Shown: in pieces, positions 10,654 through 20,600 of the stretch
Layout: the number at the start of each line of letters is the position of its first letter
Numbering within the stretch: the stretch's first letter is position 1
Assembly: GCF_000315625.1 (NCBI RefSeq)
Contig: NW_005434620.1
Coordinates: 371,883-423,002, forward strand
Source of the DNA: Guillardia theta CCMP2712
Lineage: Eukaryota; Cryptophyceae; Pyrenomonadales; Geminigeraceae
Reading direction: 5' to 3'
Length of the DNA stretch: 51,120 nt
Made by a program: the position numbers and the translations under genes
The notes under the pieces: model-generated
What the model saw: the letters and a program-made list of their open reading frames with translations, nothing else
Database searches by the model: none
What the model was told of the DNA's origin: nothing

Positions 10654-12709
10654 ATGTCTTCTACAGCTGTATGGCGAACATGTTGGCCGACAACTATCGT
10701 CATGGTCGCGTGCATGGCGGCAATCCAGGCAGCAGGAGCGGCTGCGCCTTCCCATCCTCCAGCCTTCGTTCTTCGCGCCCCCTCGCTGCATGGAGCACAA
10801 GTTATCAACCGGCGGAGGTCACAGAGAATGGCGGTGACCGCCATAATGGAAGGTGATGGCGGGGGAGGCGGACGGAGGAGGGAAGGAGGGTGACGCTTGT
10901 GGAAGCAGAGGAGGTGAAGGTCAAGGCCTGACAGCGGGTCTCTCTGCCAGTGTACTCGGTCTGCTCAGGGCAAGGGAGCCGAGCGAGCATGAACATCGCA
11001 ACGTACGTCAGGTATCCGCCATGTGTGTCAGGGGGTGCGAAACTTACCCGGTCATGGCCAGCGCCGCCTCGATCCCCCGCGAAGGGCAGGCGCCCATGTA
11101 CTCGGTCGCGCTCTTCAAGACCTCGGTGTCGTATGAGAACGTGAAGGCAAGCGGGGAGATGCTGCTGCAGCTGCTGAGCAAGGAGCAGGTTCAGGCTGCG
11201 AGGGTACGAACATGAGAGCTGGCTGACTCTTAGAGCCTGCAGTCGAACCTCGTTGAGACCCTCGGGAGGAAATCAGCTCGTGACGTCGACAAGCTTGAGG
11301 AGGCGATGAAGCTCGGGTACCAGGTCGGATACCACGATGACATCCCCTTCATCGAAGAATCGCTCTTCGTGTGCAAGCTCCAGGTGTCCTCCTGCCCCCC
11401 AAAAAAGCCCCCAAAGGGAGATAAGCTTGGAATAAATGTTCTTGCAAGGAGAATACGGAGGCCCATGTGTTTTATCTGGTTGATGCAATGATAAAGAACA
11501 TCCAACATCGTTCGACATGCTGCCACGGATATTACGAAACACGCCCCCTATCGCAATCTCGACGTTCTAGTCGAAAGAGATGGGCGTGACGTGGCTATTC
11601 GTTCGTGCCTAGGGATGATAGGTCACACGAGGATGTATACTTTGGATAAACTGCTCTAATCNNNNNNNNNNNNNNNNNNNNNNNNNNNNNNNNNNNNNNN
11701 NNNNNNNNNNNNNNNNNNNNNNNNNNNNNNNNNNNNNNNNNNNNNNNNNNNNNNNNNNNNNNNNNNNNNNNNNNNNNNNNNNNNNNNNNNNNNNNNNNNN
11801 NNNNNNNNNNNNNNNNNNNNNNNNNNNNNNNNNNNNNNNNNNNNNNNNNNNNNNNNNNNNNNNNNNNNNNNNNNNNNNNNNNNNNNNNNNNNNNNNNNNN
11901 NNNNNNNNNNNNNNNNNNNNNNNNNNNNNNNNNNNNNNNNNNNNNNNNNNNNNNNNNNNNNNNNNNNNNNNNNNNNNNNNNNNNNNNNNNNNNNNNNNNN
12001 NNNNNNNNNNNNNNNNNNNNNNNNNNNNNNNNNNNNNNNNNNNNNNNNNNNNNNNNNNNNNNNNNNNNNNNNNNNNNNNNNNNNNNNNNNNNNNNNNNNN
12101 NNNNNNNNNNNNNNNNNNNNNNNNNNNNNNNNNNNNNNNNNNNNNNNNNNNNNNNNNNNNNNNNNNNNNNNNNNNNNNNNNNNNNNNNNNNNNNNNNNNN
12201 NNNNNNNNNNNNNNNNNNNNNNNNNNNNNNNNNNNNNNNNNNNNNNNNNNNNNNNNNNNNNNNNNNNNNNNNNNNNNNNNNNNNNNNNNNNNCCCCCCCC
12301 CCCCCCCCCTCCCCCCCCCCGACCCTTTCCCTCTCCTGCACTTCTCCCTTTCTCCTGGCATTCGTTCCCTCCTCGCTCTATGACTCTCTCTCTCTCTCCT
12401 CTCCTCCCTTTCGCCCTCCTGCCTCCTCTCTCCCTGCCTCCTGCCTCCTGCCTCCCCCCTCCTGCCTCCCCTTCTCCTGGGGTGGCCCCTCCAACCTTCT
12501 CCTACGATTGCCAGCATGACAAAGTGGTGCAGGTACGGGGATGGCTGGATGCGAGCGACCACGAGCTCACACTCTGCGAGGCGAGCGCGAGTTTCCTGGT
12601 TTGCAGGAGGCTGACGATGCAGGAGCAGGTAACCGACATCATTGCCTCGCGTCCAGGAGAGACGCTGTACACAGGGTACCTCAAGGAGATCGGAGTCCTT
12701 CCCAGATGA
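10654..12709 (+). CDS. Plastid-type flavin-reductase-like (FMN-binding split barrel) protein, about 245 aa
   Basis: Exons 10654-10852, 10951-11002, 11062-11203, 11234-11383 and 12515-12709 join in phase. The leader (MSSTAVWRTCW, then TTIVMVACMAAIQAAGA) is a signal-like helix. PPAF-VLRAPSL and an Arg-rich segment follow, the bipartite pattern with Phe at the junction. The body matches flavin_reductase-like proteins: SVCSGQGSRASMNIAT, APMYSVALFKTSVSYENVKA, LLQLLSKEQV, LGRKSARDVDKL, LFVCKL, SDHELTLCEAS and the end LYTGYLKEIGVL. Such domains bind FMN and either reduce free flavin or use it on a partner protein. Cyanobacterial and algal relatives exist. The final intron contains the sequence gap, so an extra exon there cannot be excluded. 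Function in the plastid stroma is inferred. Confidence 0.8.
11662..12292. other. Assembly gap (631 N), followed by poly-C
   Basis: All N. The right edge is a C homopolymer (12293-12320, one T), a likely cause of the break. It lies wholly inside the last intron of the flavin-reductase gene. Confidence 0.98.
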
Positions 12710-12793
12710 CAACAGAGGGGATAAAGTTGCTGACTTCATTCATGTTCGAGTTTCTCCTCACCGCAGCCTCTATGATACCGACTTTTGACTGTG

Positions 12794-14454
12794 CTAACTG
12801 CCACTCCGCAAGCTCTGTCCGACCACCAGGGCCCCTGCCAGGAGAAGTCACTACCAAGGCAGGACGATAGCAAGAGATTTACCGTCATCACCGGATGAGA
12901 CGAACCTCGTTCCACTCGGATTGTAGTCCACCGCCCAAACCTGATGAAGGCAGAGGAGATTATTACGCAGCCCCCACAGCCCCCTCTCCTGCTGCCTTCC
13001 CCCTGCCGCCAACCTTCCTCGAACTCCTCCCTGGTCCGCTTCCGCCCTTCACCTGGTCGGTGTGTTCTTCGACAATTTGACTCAGCTGCCGTTGAGCAAG
13101 ATCCCAAACTCGAACTTTCTTGTCACTCCCGCCGCTGATGCACTCTGGCCTGCATTCCGACTGCTCAACACCAAGAGCTCCCCGTCACCTCTGCTCATCT
13201 CCCACCTCGAAGGGTTGTGAGCAACCGACAACACCCATGAATCATGCCCAGGCAGCATCGCTGCGTTCCTGTACGTTCAACCTTCAGCCTTGGCCACTCA
13301 CAATAGCTAAACTGTCGAGTTGTCTTACGTCTTTGCAGAAACGTCATGAATCATGATTGATTTGTCTTGGCTTCCCGTCAAAACGGTCTGAGAATCTAGC
13401 AAACGATCACGTTGGAAGCCATGCTTGCTCCACTGAAGCACCTGGGCTCCATGCAATCGACCTGACGGCACTGCTGTGCGCTTCCAGTTTCCGGATCAAG
13501 TTGCCGTTCTCTGCATGTCAAAACCATGAGACTCGCAAGTTTTCTGCTCATCCGATTGACCTGTGTCGAACAAGCTCACAACTCCATCATTGGATCCAGC
13601 AGCGATCATCCTAGGTATTTACGTGAACCCTCAATATTTCCAACCGAAAACATGTCAGGACCTGCCACAAGGACTGTAGGCTGTAGCCAGGATGAATCGT
13701 CCATCCGACTTGATGGTAGCCTACCAGGAACGAGGTTCAACGACTGTATGGGTGGTGGAAAGGAACCTCAGGCTTGTCTTCCTTGGAGTGAGTCTGATAC
13801 ACATTTATCTTCCCCGTCTGAGTTCCAGACGCTAACATCTCCCCCTACGAGACCAGTCATGCACGCGAGGTCTTGATAGGGTGTCCATACCGATGGGTGG
13901 AAGCAGACAGTCCATGTTTCAACAAGTCCAGGATCTATACTCCTCTGTACAGCTCTTTCCTCTGTGTTGCTGCTGTTACCATGAAGACACAAAGGTGTCA
14001 GGGCAAGTACCCAAATTCCATATTCTTATCCTCCCATCTAACGAGCTAACAGCGCACAGCTTGCCGTCCCTGCAAGCCAGGTTTGAGTACACAGAAGGGA
14101 CCGGTGGAGTGATGCAGGCTGAAGCTTACTTCGTGGCTGACACAGAGACGACGCCAAGGAAATGACCAGGAAAGGTCGAGATGGGCTGAACTTCTATCTG
14201 CTGCATCTTTTCGCCGGAGTCTGAAGCCATTTTCCATACCTTGACAACACCATCATTGCTACCAACCACTCGACACTCCATCTTACCTTGACTGTCTCAT
14301 CGATTGATCCGGAAATCAGCCTATCGTCCTGTGGCCATGAAAGTGCCCATATGCTATCCTCATGTAGCGCATTCTTTTTCTGAGTCTTGTAACTGGTCAA
14401 AGTACCCCGTCAGCGAAGGATCCGATACCGATCTAAATCCCTCCCCATGACCAT
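12794..14454 (-). CDS. WD40-repeat protein of the SKI8/WDR61 family
   Basis: Minus-strand exons (approximate in places): about 14400-14287, 14239-14130, 14069-13980, 13942-13891, 13844-13767, 13720-13662, 13610-13561, 13510 to about 13437, 13396-13329, then blocks near 13255-13195, 13150-13060 and 12945-12885, ending at TAG 12794. Successive WD40 blades read LHEDSIWALSWPQDDRLISG, PGHFLGVVSVSATKDGKLCA, DPGLVETWTVCFHPSGEMLA, DGRFILATAYSPCGRMIAAG, LEAHSSAVRSIAWSP, PGHDSWVLSVAHNPS and VWAVDYNPSGTRFVSSGDDG, in the order of WDR61/SKI8. That protein is a subunit of the Ski complex (cytoplasmic RNA exosome cofactor) and, in animals and plants, of Paf1C. The first exon (ATG at 14454 or 14448) is uncertain. 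It ends 84 bp from the convergent flavin-reductase stop. Confidence 0.82.
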
Positions 14455-14826
14455 TTCAAAGAACCATGATGGGGACAAGTGAACAGGAAACGAAACTAGT
14501 TAGAAGGAGGACGATGGGCGAAGTAAGATGGGCGAAGGAAACTTCGAGAATTTGGAGGGCGAGGGCGAGGGCGGGGACGAGGAACCATCTGGTCATGACC
14601 GAAACGATGGAGCGGCCATATGATGAAGGAGGGGGAGAGGAAGTACAGGTGCTGAGGAGAGGCAGAGGAGGAGCAAGGGGAAGGAAGGGTCATGCTGTAC
14701 AGTAGATCCCAGCACCTCTCACTCCTTCCCGTCTCCCTCTTACCTCTGCATGCCGCCCCTGTCGCCCGCCGCCAACGGAGCCCACATCCCCCTTCAGACC
14801 GACCTCGAAAAACCTCCTCTGCAAAC
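14455..14826. other. Spacer between divergent genes
   Basis: Lies between the SKI8-like start and the SANT-like ATG. Purine-rich (GGAGGG, GAGGGCGAGGGCG) on the left and CT-rich just before the ATG. The frame is open upstream of 14827 to 14692, so a longer N-terminus starting MLYSRSQHLS is possible but less likely. Confidence 0.55.
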
Positions 14827-16032
14827 ATGGCGGCGCTACCATCGCCGCCACAAGTGGCTGGGCAGCAGGCACCGCAGGAAGCTGCTCATGAGGTAGCGCA
14901 CGATGCTGAAAGGGCGCATCCGAGCTCCTTCTCGTTGGAGTCAGCGCACGAGTATGCAGGACAAGCTGTGCCCCCGCTCAATGGTGGCGAGGGGGTCCTG
15001 TCTGATGGCCAAGCGGAAGATGCGAAGGTGGATGGCGATGGGACGAGGGTGAAGTCGAAGAGCTGGAACACGTCGGCAGACATCCGACTGATGCACTCTG
15101 CGAACGAGCCGACGGCAAGGGCTATCTTCAAGGGTTTTTTAGAAAATGAGGATAAGATCGACTCTCCAGCGAGGGGTCCTTTGAACGAGCAATTTTGGGT
15201 GACTGTGGCCGGCATTTTCAATGACCCAGGATATGCACCCAGCAACAAGTACCCTCAAGATCGAATTGTATCCTCCCTTCGTCCTGACATGATTCCTGAT
15301 CCTCGGGACGCTACCTATCTTCGAGCTCAGTTCAGAAAACTTTGCTCTGCGTATCTATCAGCAAGAGAGTGGTACGAGAGGGACGCTAGAGGTGACGCGC
15401 ACTTCTATGAATATTGCCATAGTGGAAATCAGAGCAAAAAAGACAGCAAGACCGGTCAAACGCGGAATAATCGGGTGATTTATTACTTTCACCTGCTGTA
15501 CAAAGACGACCCAAATTTCCAATCGATCGCACGTGTGTACCAAAACAGCGCTAGGAGGTCCGGAGCTTCCGAAAAGAATGGATCTATCAGCGACAATGCT
15601 GAGTCAGGTCATAACGCGGGCATACAGAGCCATTCTTCCGGAGGACGAGGACTGATGCCCGTTTCGTCGACGATATCATGCGCTCCAGCTGACTTCGCGA
15701 CAGAGGGGAGGATGCAGAGGCTTTCTAGCATGCACGCGCAAGACATGAACGTGAAGTGTGCCAAATCGATGGAGGAGGCGCTAGGCGTCCTCAGAGAGTT
15801 GGTGGCTGAGCGTCAGTCCAAGAAACGGCTGAGAGAGTCCCGCGAAAGCATCCGAAAGTCGTCGGAAATAACAGATGCAGTCACAAGGTTGCAGATGCAA
15901 TTGCGTGAGCTGCGGCAGGACTTGGCGGTGGAGAATTTGGAAACGGAAGAGCGAAAGATATTGGAGAAACAAAAGCAGCTTGCTTTGAGTCAAATCCAAA
16001 AGCTCCAGCTTGAACTGGAATCAACAACATGA
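14827..16032 (+). CDS. Intronless SANT/trihelix-like protein with C-terminal coiled coil, 401 aa
   Basis: One uninterrupted frame, unlike its intron-rich neighbours. After a low-complexity Ala/Gln/Glu leader comes a compact, Trp/aromatic-rich domain (SADIRLMHSANEPTARAIF, QFWVTVAGIFNDPGYAP, LRAQFRKLCSAYLSAREWYE, NRVIYYFHLLYKDDPNF) whose spacing recalls Myb/SANT-like or trihelix DNA-binding domains. Residues about 315-400 form a coiled coil (LRELVAERQSKKRLRESRES ... QKQLALSQIQKLQLELES). Proteins of this build are often transcription regulators or derived from transposable elements. The absence of introns and the repeat block just downstream fit a transposon origin or retrocopy. The family is not firmly recognised. 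An in-frame upstream ATG at 14692 exists. Confidence 0.7.
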   Translation: MAALPSPPQVAGQQAPQEAAHEVAHDAERAHPSSFSLESAHEYAGQAVPPLNGGEGVLSDGQAEDAKVDGDGTRVKSKSWNTSADIRLMHSANEPTARAIFKGFLENEDKIDSPARGPLNEQFWVTVAGIFNDPGYAPSNKYPQDRIVSSLRPDMIPDPRDATYLRAQFRKLCSAYLSAREWYERDARGDAHFYEYCHSGNQSKKDSKTGQTRNNRVIYYFHLLYKDDPNFQSIARVYQNSARRSGASEKNGSISDNAESGHNAGIQSHSSGGRGLMPVSSTISCAPADFATEGRMQRLSSMHAQDMNVKCAKSMEEALGVLRELVAERQSKKRLRESRESIRKSSEITDAVTRLQMQLRELRQDLAVENLETEERKILEKQKQLALSQIQKLQLELESTT

Positions 16033-17678
16033 TAGTGATAGTACTCGAGGCACGGCAGGCCAGAGAGATTGGAAGTACGGTAAACTGAGGCGAGAAGAGG
16101 GAATGGCAACGGTAATTGAATGAATTGAGAACACTGTTAGCTGGTGGTAGTACATGTGAATGGCATTAGCTTGACGGTCGACACAGTGAGTCAGAAGTTG
16201 CTATCTGAACAGTGGGCGCTCACTGTCATGGAGAATCCGATTGAATCGAACCGGGATTCCGACTCCGCGGGTGAGTTCAGCCGCCGCCGCCGGCCCGCCG
16301 CGGCGCTTGTGACGGCGAATCGGACTGTCGGAGGGCCGATCACCAGGCTGGCACTGAGTGCCTATGATAAGCCGCTGAAGTCATTCCGAACTTGCGTGCA
16401 GCGGCTCCGCGGCCACGAGGCTCACGGTACGCTGGTACGCCGTACCGGCGGTACGGTATGGTAAGCGCAAGGACCTCTTAGTCCTTCGAGTTGTGGCCGC
16501 GCCCCAACCTCCCCCGGGCGGCCGCTGGCCTGACCTACGGTACTTAGTACTCCGAGGCTGGCGGCACTGGGCTCCTAAGTTTATCTAAACCGCAGTGGTC
16601 TCACTGTCAGCCTCTGTCAGTGTTGCAGCGGCTGAGGTGCCCGGCCCCCCGGGCGGCCCGGGTGACGACTCACGCTTTGCACCACACTAAAGAAGTCTCG
16701 ACGTCTTACGTCTCATGACCCGGATGATCGCAACTTAATGGTCACGGCCGCGGTGAACGGACTGTACTCTCAGCCGGGCTACTAGAATACTCCGGGGCCT
16801 GTAGTACCGTACGACGGTATCATATACGGTACGGTACCATGCGGGCCTACGGTACCATGAGAAGGCCCGTGAGGTGTGAACCAAGTCAGATTCCAATTCC
16901 GCAGATCACACGGCCGTCACGGTCATTCCGAATTACCCAGTTTAGCTCAAGGCTGACATAGGTAACTAAACGTCCTATCACCCCGGTCAAAGTTCACAAA
17001 CAGAAAAAATTTCGTCCACCCCCCCACCCCGTCCCTATCTTGAAGGCTTGACAGGACAGATAGGTACTTGGAGGGGGTACAGTAGCTGGAATCAAAGGGG
17101 TGATGGGTGGTTCCATTGCCCAGAGGTTTTGAAGGCTAGATAAGAGGGGACGTGGCCCTTCCTGTGAGAGTGGTAGGGTGGTGTGTACGAATGGTGGGGT
17201 ACTGCATATCTACTCCGAGTAGTGGGGGTGGGGTATAACTGCGGAAAACTTCGTGGTGGAAATAGAATATTTAAAAAATGACTTTTATCTGTGGCCCAAA
17301 CTATTCATAAAAAGTTTTTAAAATCACTCAACTTCGGTCGTTCCTCTAATACATATTTTTATACTCCGTCTTAAAAACCTTTTAGAACATGTCTTTCGGA
17401 ATCGGAATGGGAGGGCGCAATCGGCTGCAGGGTGGGTCCTGGCGGGTAGGTGGTGGTCACGGGTGGGGGTAAGGGGTACGGTGGTACAGAAAGTCGGGGT
17501 TGGGGGGTCTTGTGGTCAGTATGGGAAACAAAGAAACCCAGTTGTTTCACCCTACCCCCAAAATACCTGGGTTTGACACGGGTTATCACAGGTACCGTTC
17601 GAAGTTTTGACGGTGACGGTGGCGATGGTGGGAGCAAGGGGACATAGGGGACGACGAAGGAGAGGAACAGGAGGGTCG
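16033..17678. other. 1.6-kb gene-free spacer with GC-rich and G-rich repeats
   Basis: 16,230-16,860 is a GC-rich block with recurrent GGTACGG/CCGTACC motifs on both strands. 17,000-17,240 is GGGGT-rich, with GGGGTAC at 17074 and 17196. 17,260-17,390 is AT-rich and 17,400-17,560 GT/GGGT-rich. The short open frames lack family signals. The last 500 bp probably contain the promoter of the giant gene. Confidence 0.6.
16230..16860. repeat. GC-rich block with dispersed inverted GGTACGG motifs
   Basis: Clusters such as GGTACGCTGGTACGCCGTACC (about 16425) and ACGGTACGGTACCATG (about 16830) can pair with each other and internally. CCCGGGCGG and CGGTATCATA are shared with the block at 3.15-3.42 kb. 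I could not define ends or target-site duplications. Confidence 0.4.
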
Positions 17679-20600
17679 ATGCTTGCTCGTACCACTGCTC
17701 CTCAACCTGGATACTCTACCTTGCTCCTGCTCATCTCTCTAGATCTACTTCAGACATCCTTCTCATATCATTGCACCAAACCGTCAACCAATCAGGCCAA
17801 TTCAATCAGAGTCTGCGGTCTTCAGGCAGACGTGACGTCGGATGGCCAAACCATAAGCTACTATACAACCAATTCAGATGGATCGGAGCGACGAGATGCG
17901 ATATTCAAGATTATACCGAATTATTTGAGAGAGATTGACATGGCAGAAAGGACAGTAGGGACGCAAGGCAGCGCCAAGATTAAGCATTCTGTCCAACAAT
18001 TCTCCTCGCAAGACTATTCATGGCAAGCTTATCCAGCTACTTCAGCTACATCTCTGTACAAGTCAAACGAAACAGGCTGGCCTGAACAGAAGGATCCCAG
18101 TCTCAAGGTCATGCGTCATACGTTGTTTTCAGGACAGATCGATGGATCGACTATCGTGAACAAATACCAGATTGATGTCTTCACGTTCATGAACAACGGG
18201 ACATGGGTAGACTTGACCACAAAGCAGCAAATGACTGTATACTGTGGCAATATTGCCATTGTGCAAAGTATCGAGAACTGGAATTTCTGCGGGAGGTCAA
18301 CCCAGGCGCAAGCTGCTTGTGAATCAGGTGCTCAGGGCTCGGCGTTAGACCTGGGTATCAAGCTTGCTGGCGGGAACTCATGGACATCTCACAACATCTC
18401 GGGGAAGCAGGGTTTGCAATACAGGTAGGGGAAGGATGCTTGCTCTGATCCGTCTCTGACTTGATCCACAAGTTTCAAGACTAGTGTTGGGACTAAGAAC
18501 ATCATGAAACCCGGGACGAGGTTTGCCGCATCGCAAGATGGCAGTATTATGGTACTCTCAGTATGTCGAATAGCTCATCACGATTCTGATTTCTCCCTGT
18601 AGGTGATCAGAATTACAATCTCATGGATTCGCTAAATTCTTACTGCAAAAAATATTACAAGCCTGATTTGAGTAGTTACAAGCAAGACTCATACTTGCAA
18701 TACTGCCGTTACCAAGATTGTGATCAACGTTCGTCAAACAAGTGCAAATACACTGATCAGAATGGCTTCTGTTATTCAGGTGATCTTCTTTTGGGAGAGT
18801 TGGCTCCAATTCATTCTAACGGCTTTCTTTCACATTCAGATGAAGCACAGGCATATTGCGAGCAAGCGAAGACTGATCCCAGGTGTTTCACGAACGCCTT
18901 CACTTTGTATGGTTTATGCACGGGTTATTACAATCCAGGTATTTCTATCTGCATACTTTTCTGTTTTTCCCTTGATGTTTGCAATTTTTAGTTCCTGCCG
19001 AGAGCCGGCCGCCCCCGAACACGAATGTTGGTTGGGCAAGAAACCAGCTAGCGGTTTTCATGAGCTTCTCTCAAGACTGCTCTTGATCTGAATATCGCCT
19101 TTTACAGACATGGGCCGAATATCCCAGCGACCAGAATCCAGGTACATCCTGTCCTAGTTTGAGGTGCTTTGTTGTTGATGATTCCCCAAGGTTCTTTCTG
19201 TGGTCTAGACCAGGGCGGATCCACCTACACCTCAAGCACGCAAGACTCCACTGCAGGCGCTTCATCAGTCTCATCCTCAAACCTGCAATGCTCGATAATC
19301 TCAGAAAGACTCCAGTGCAAGGCCCAGACATCCTGTACTTGGCAGACGGCGTGTGCTTGCATACCTTCGAAATGTTTGTGTGGAGACGACTGCTGCATTT
19401 CTGGTCGGTGTGACGACCAGTACAAGCTTGGGTGTGGAGCTATCGGTGATAGGACCACATGCAAGAGCACGACGGGCTGCAGCTGGCAGACTGCGTGCGG
19501 TTGTATTCCAAACTTGTGCCTCTGCGGAGATGACTGCTGCATCTTTGGAATCTGTCAGAGTGGTACACTGGCCACTTGTACTGAGCTCCCCACGTCGACG
19601 ACCTGCTCTAAAGGCACGAATTGCAAGTATGAGAAGAGTTGCGGATGTATCCCTGCGGAATGCACATGCGGAGACAACTGCTGCATTTATAAGAACTGCA
19701 CCCAACCGACTGCGAAGACTCAAAGCTGCCTCAAATTTGAAGTCACGTGAGTGAATGTTGATGCTGCTTCTGAGATGTCGCAGCGGATGTTGTGACTTTG
19801 ACCGCTGAATGATGATCAGCAATGTGTTCAATGCAGCAAGTACTCGTTCATTGATGATGGATTTTGTGTTGCTTTAGGTTCAATGAGAAGGACGAGGGTC
19901 AGACGATGAACCTCAGGCTGCCCTACAACAATCATGTCGACTCTTACGCGTTTTCTTCTCTCCTTTGGGTGGGAGGAAATGGAGATATGGATGCAGACGG
20001 CATTGTCGACGCATTGGAAGGCAGCGACGACGCTGATGCTGATGGGTACAATTCTGCCATTCCTTGTAAAAAAATTCGTGTTTACTCTTTTCGTATAGGG
20101 TTCCCAATTTCATGGACGAAGATTCAGACGGTGATTGAACTCCGTTTGTTCTTCCCTTCCCATCTCGCCCTTCAACCATTGTGTTCCTCCTTCCCCGCCC
20201 CCCCCCCTCCATCTCGCCCATCAACTGTACCTTGTCTTGGTTCTTCTCTTGGCACTCTAGTCTTTGCGCTCCTCTGGTAGAGTTTACAGCCTTTCTGACC
20301 CAAGTCATCGCCCAGGGGATGGACTCAGAGACTCCACTGAGGGTGTGGGAGACGTTGACAACGATCAGATCCCCAACTTCCTCGACAACGACAGTGACGG
20401 TAGGTAACGTTACAAGATGTCGTTGGATGAGGCTCGGTTGCAGGCGACGGCATCTCCGATTACGAGGAAGGAGCAGCGACGTGCTATGGAGATGTGATTG
20501 ACTTTGACCATGATGGAGTGCCGGATTACCTCGACGAAGACAGCGACAACGATGGGATCTCTGACAAGAAGGAGAGTCAAAACGTCCCCCGCGATCCTGA

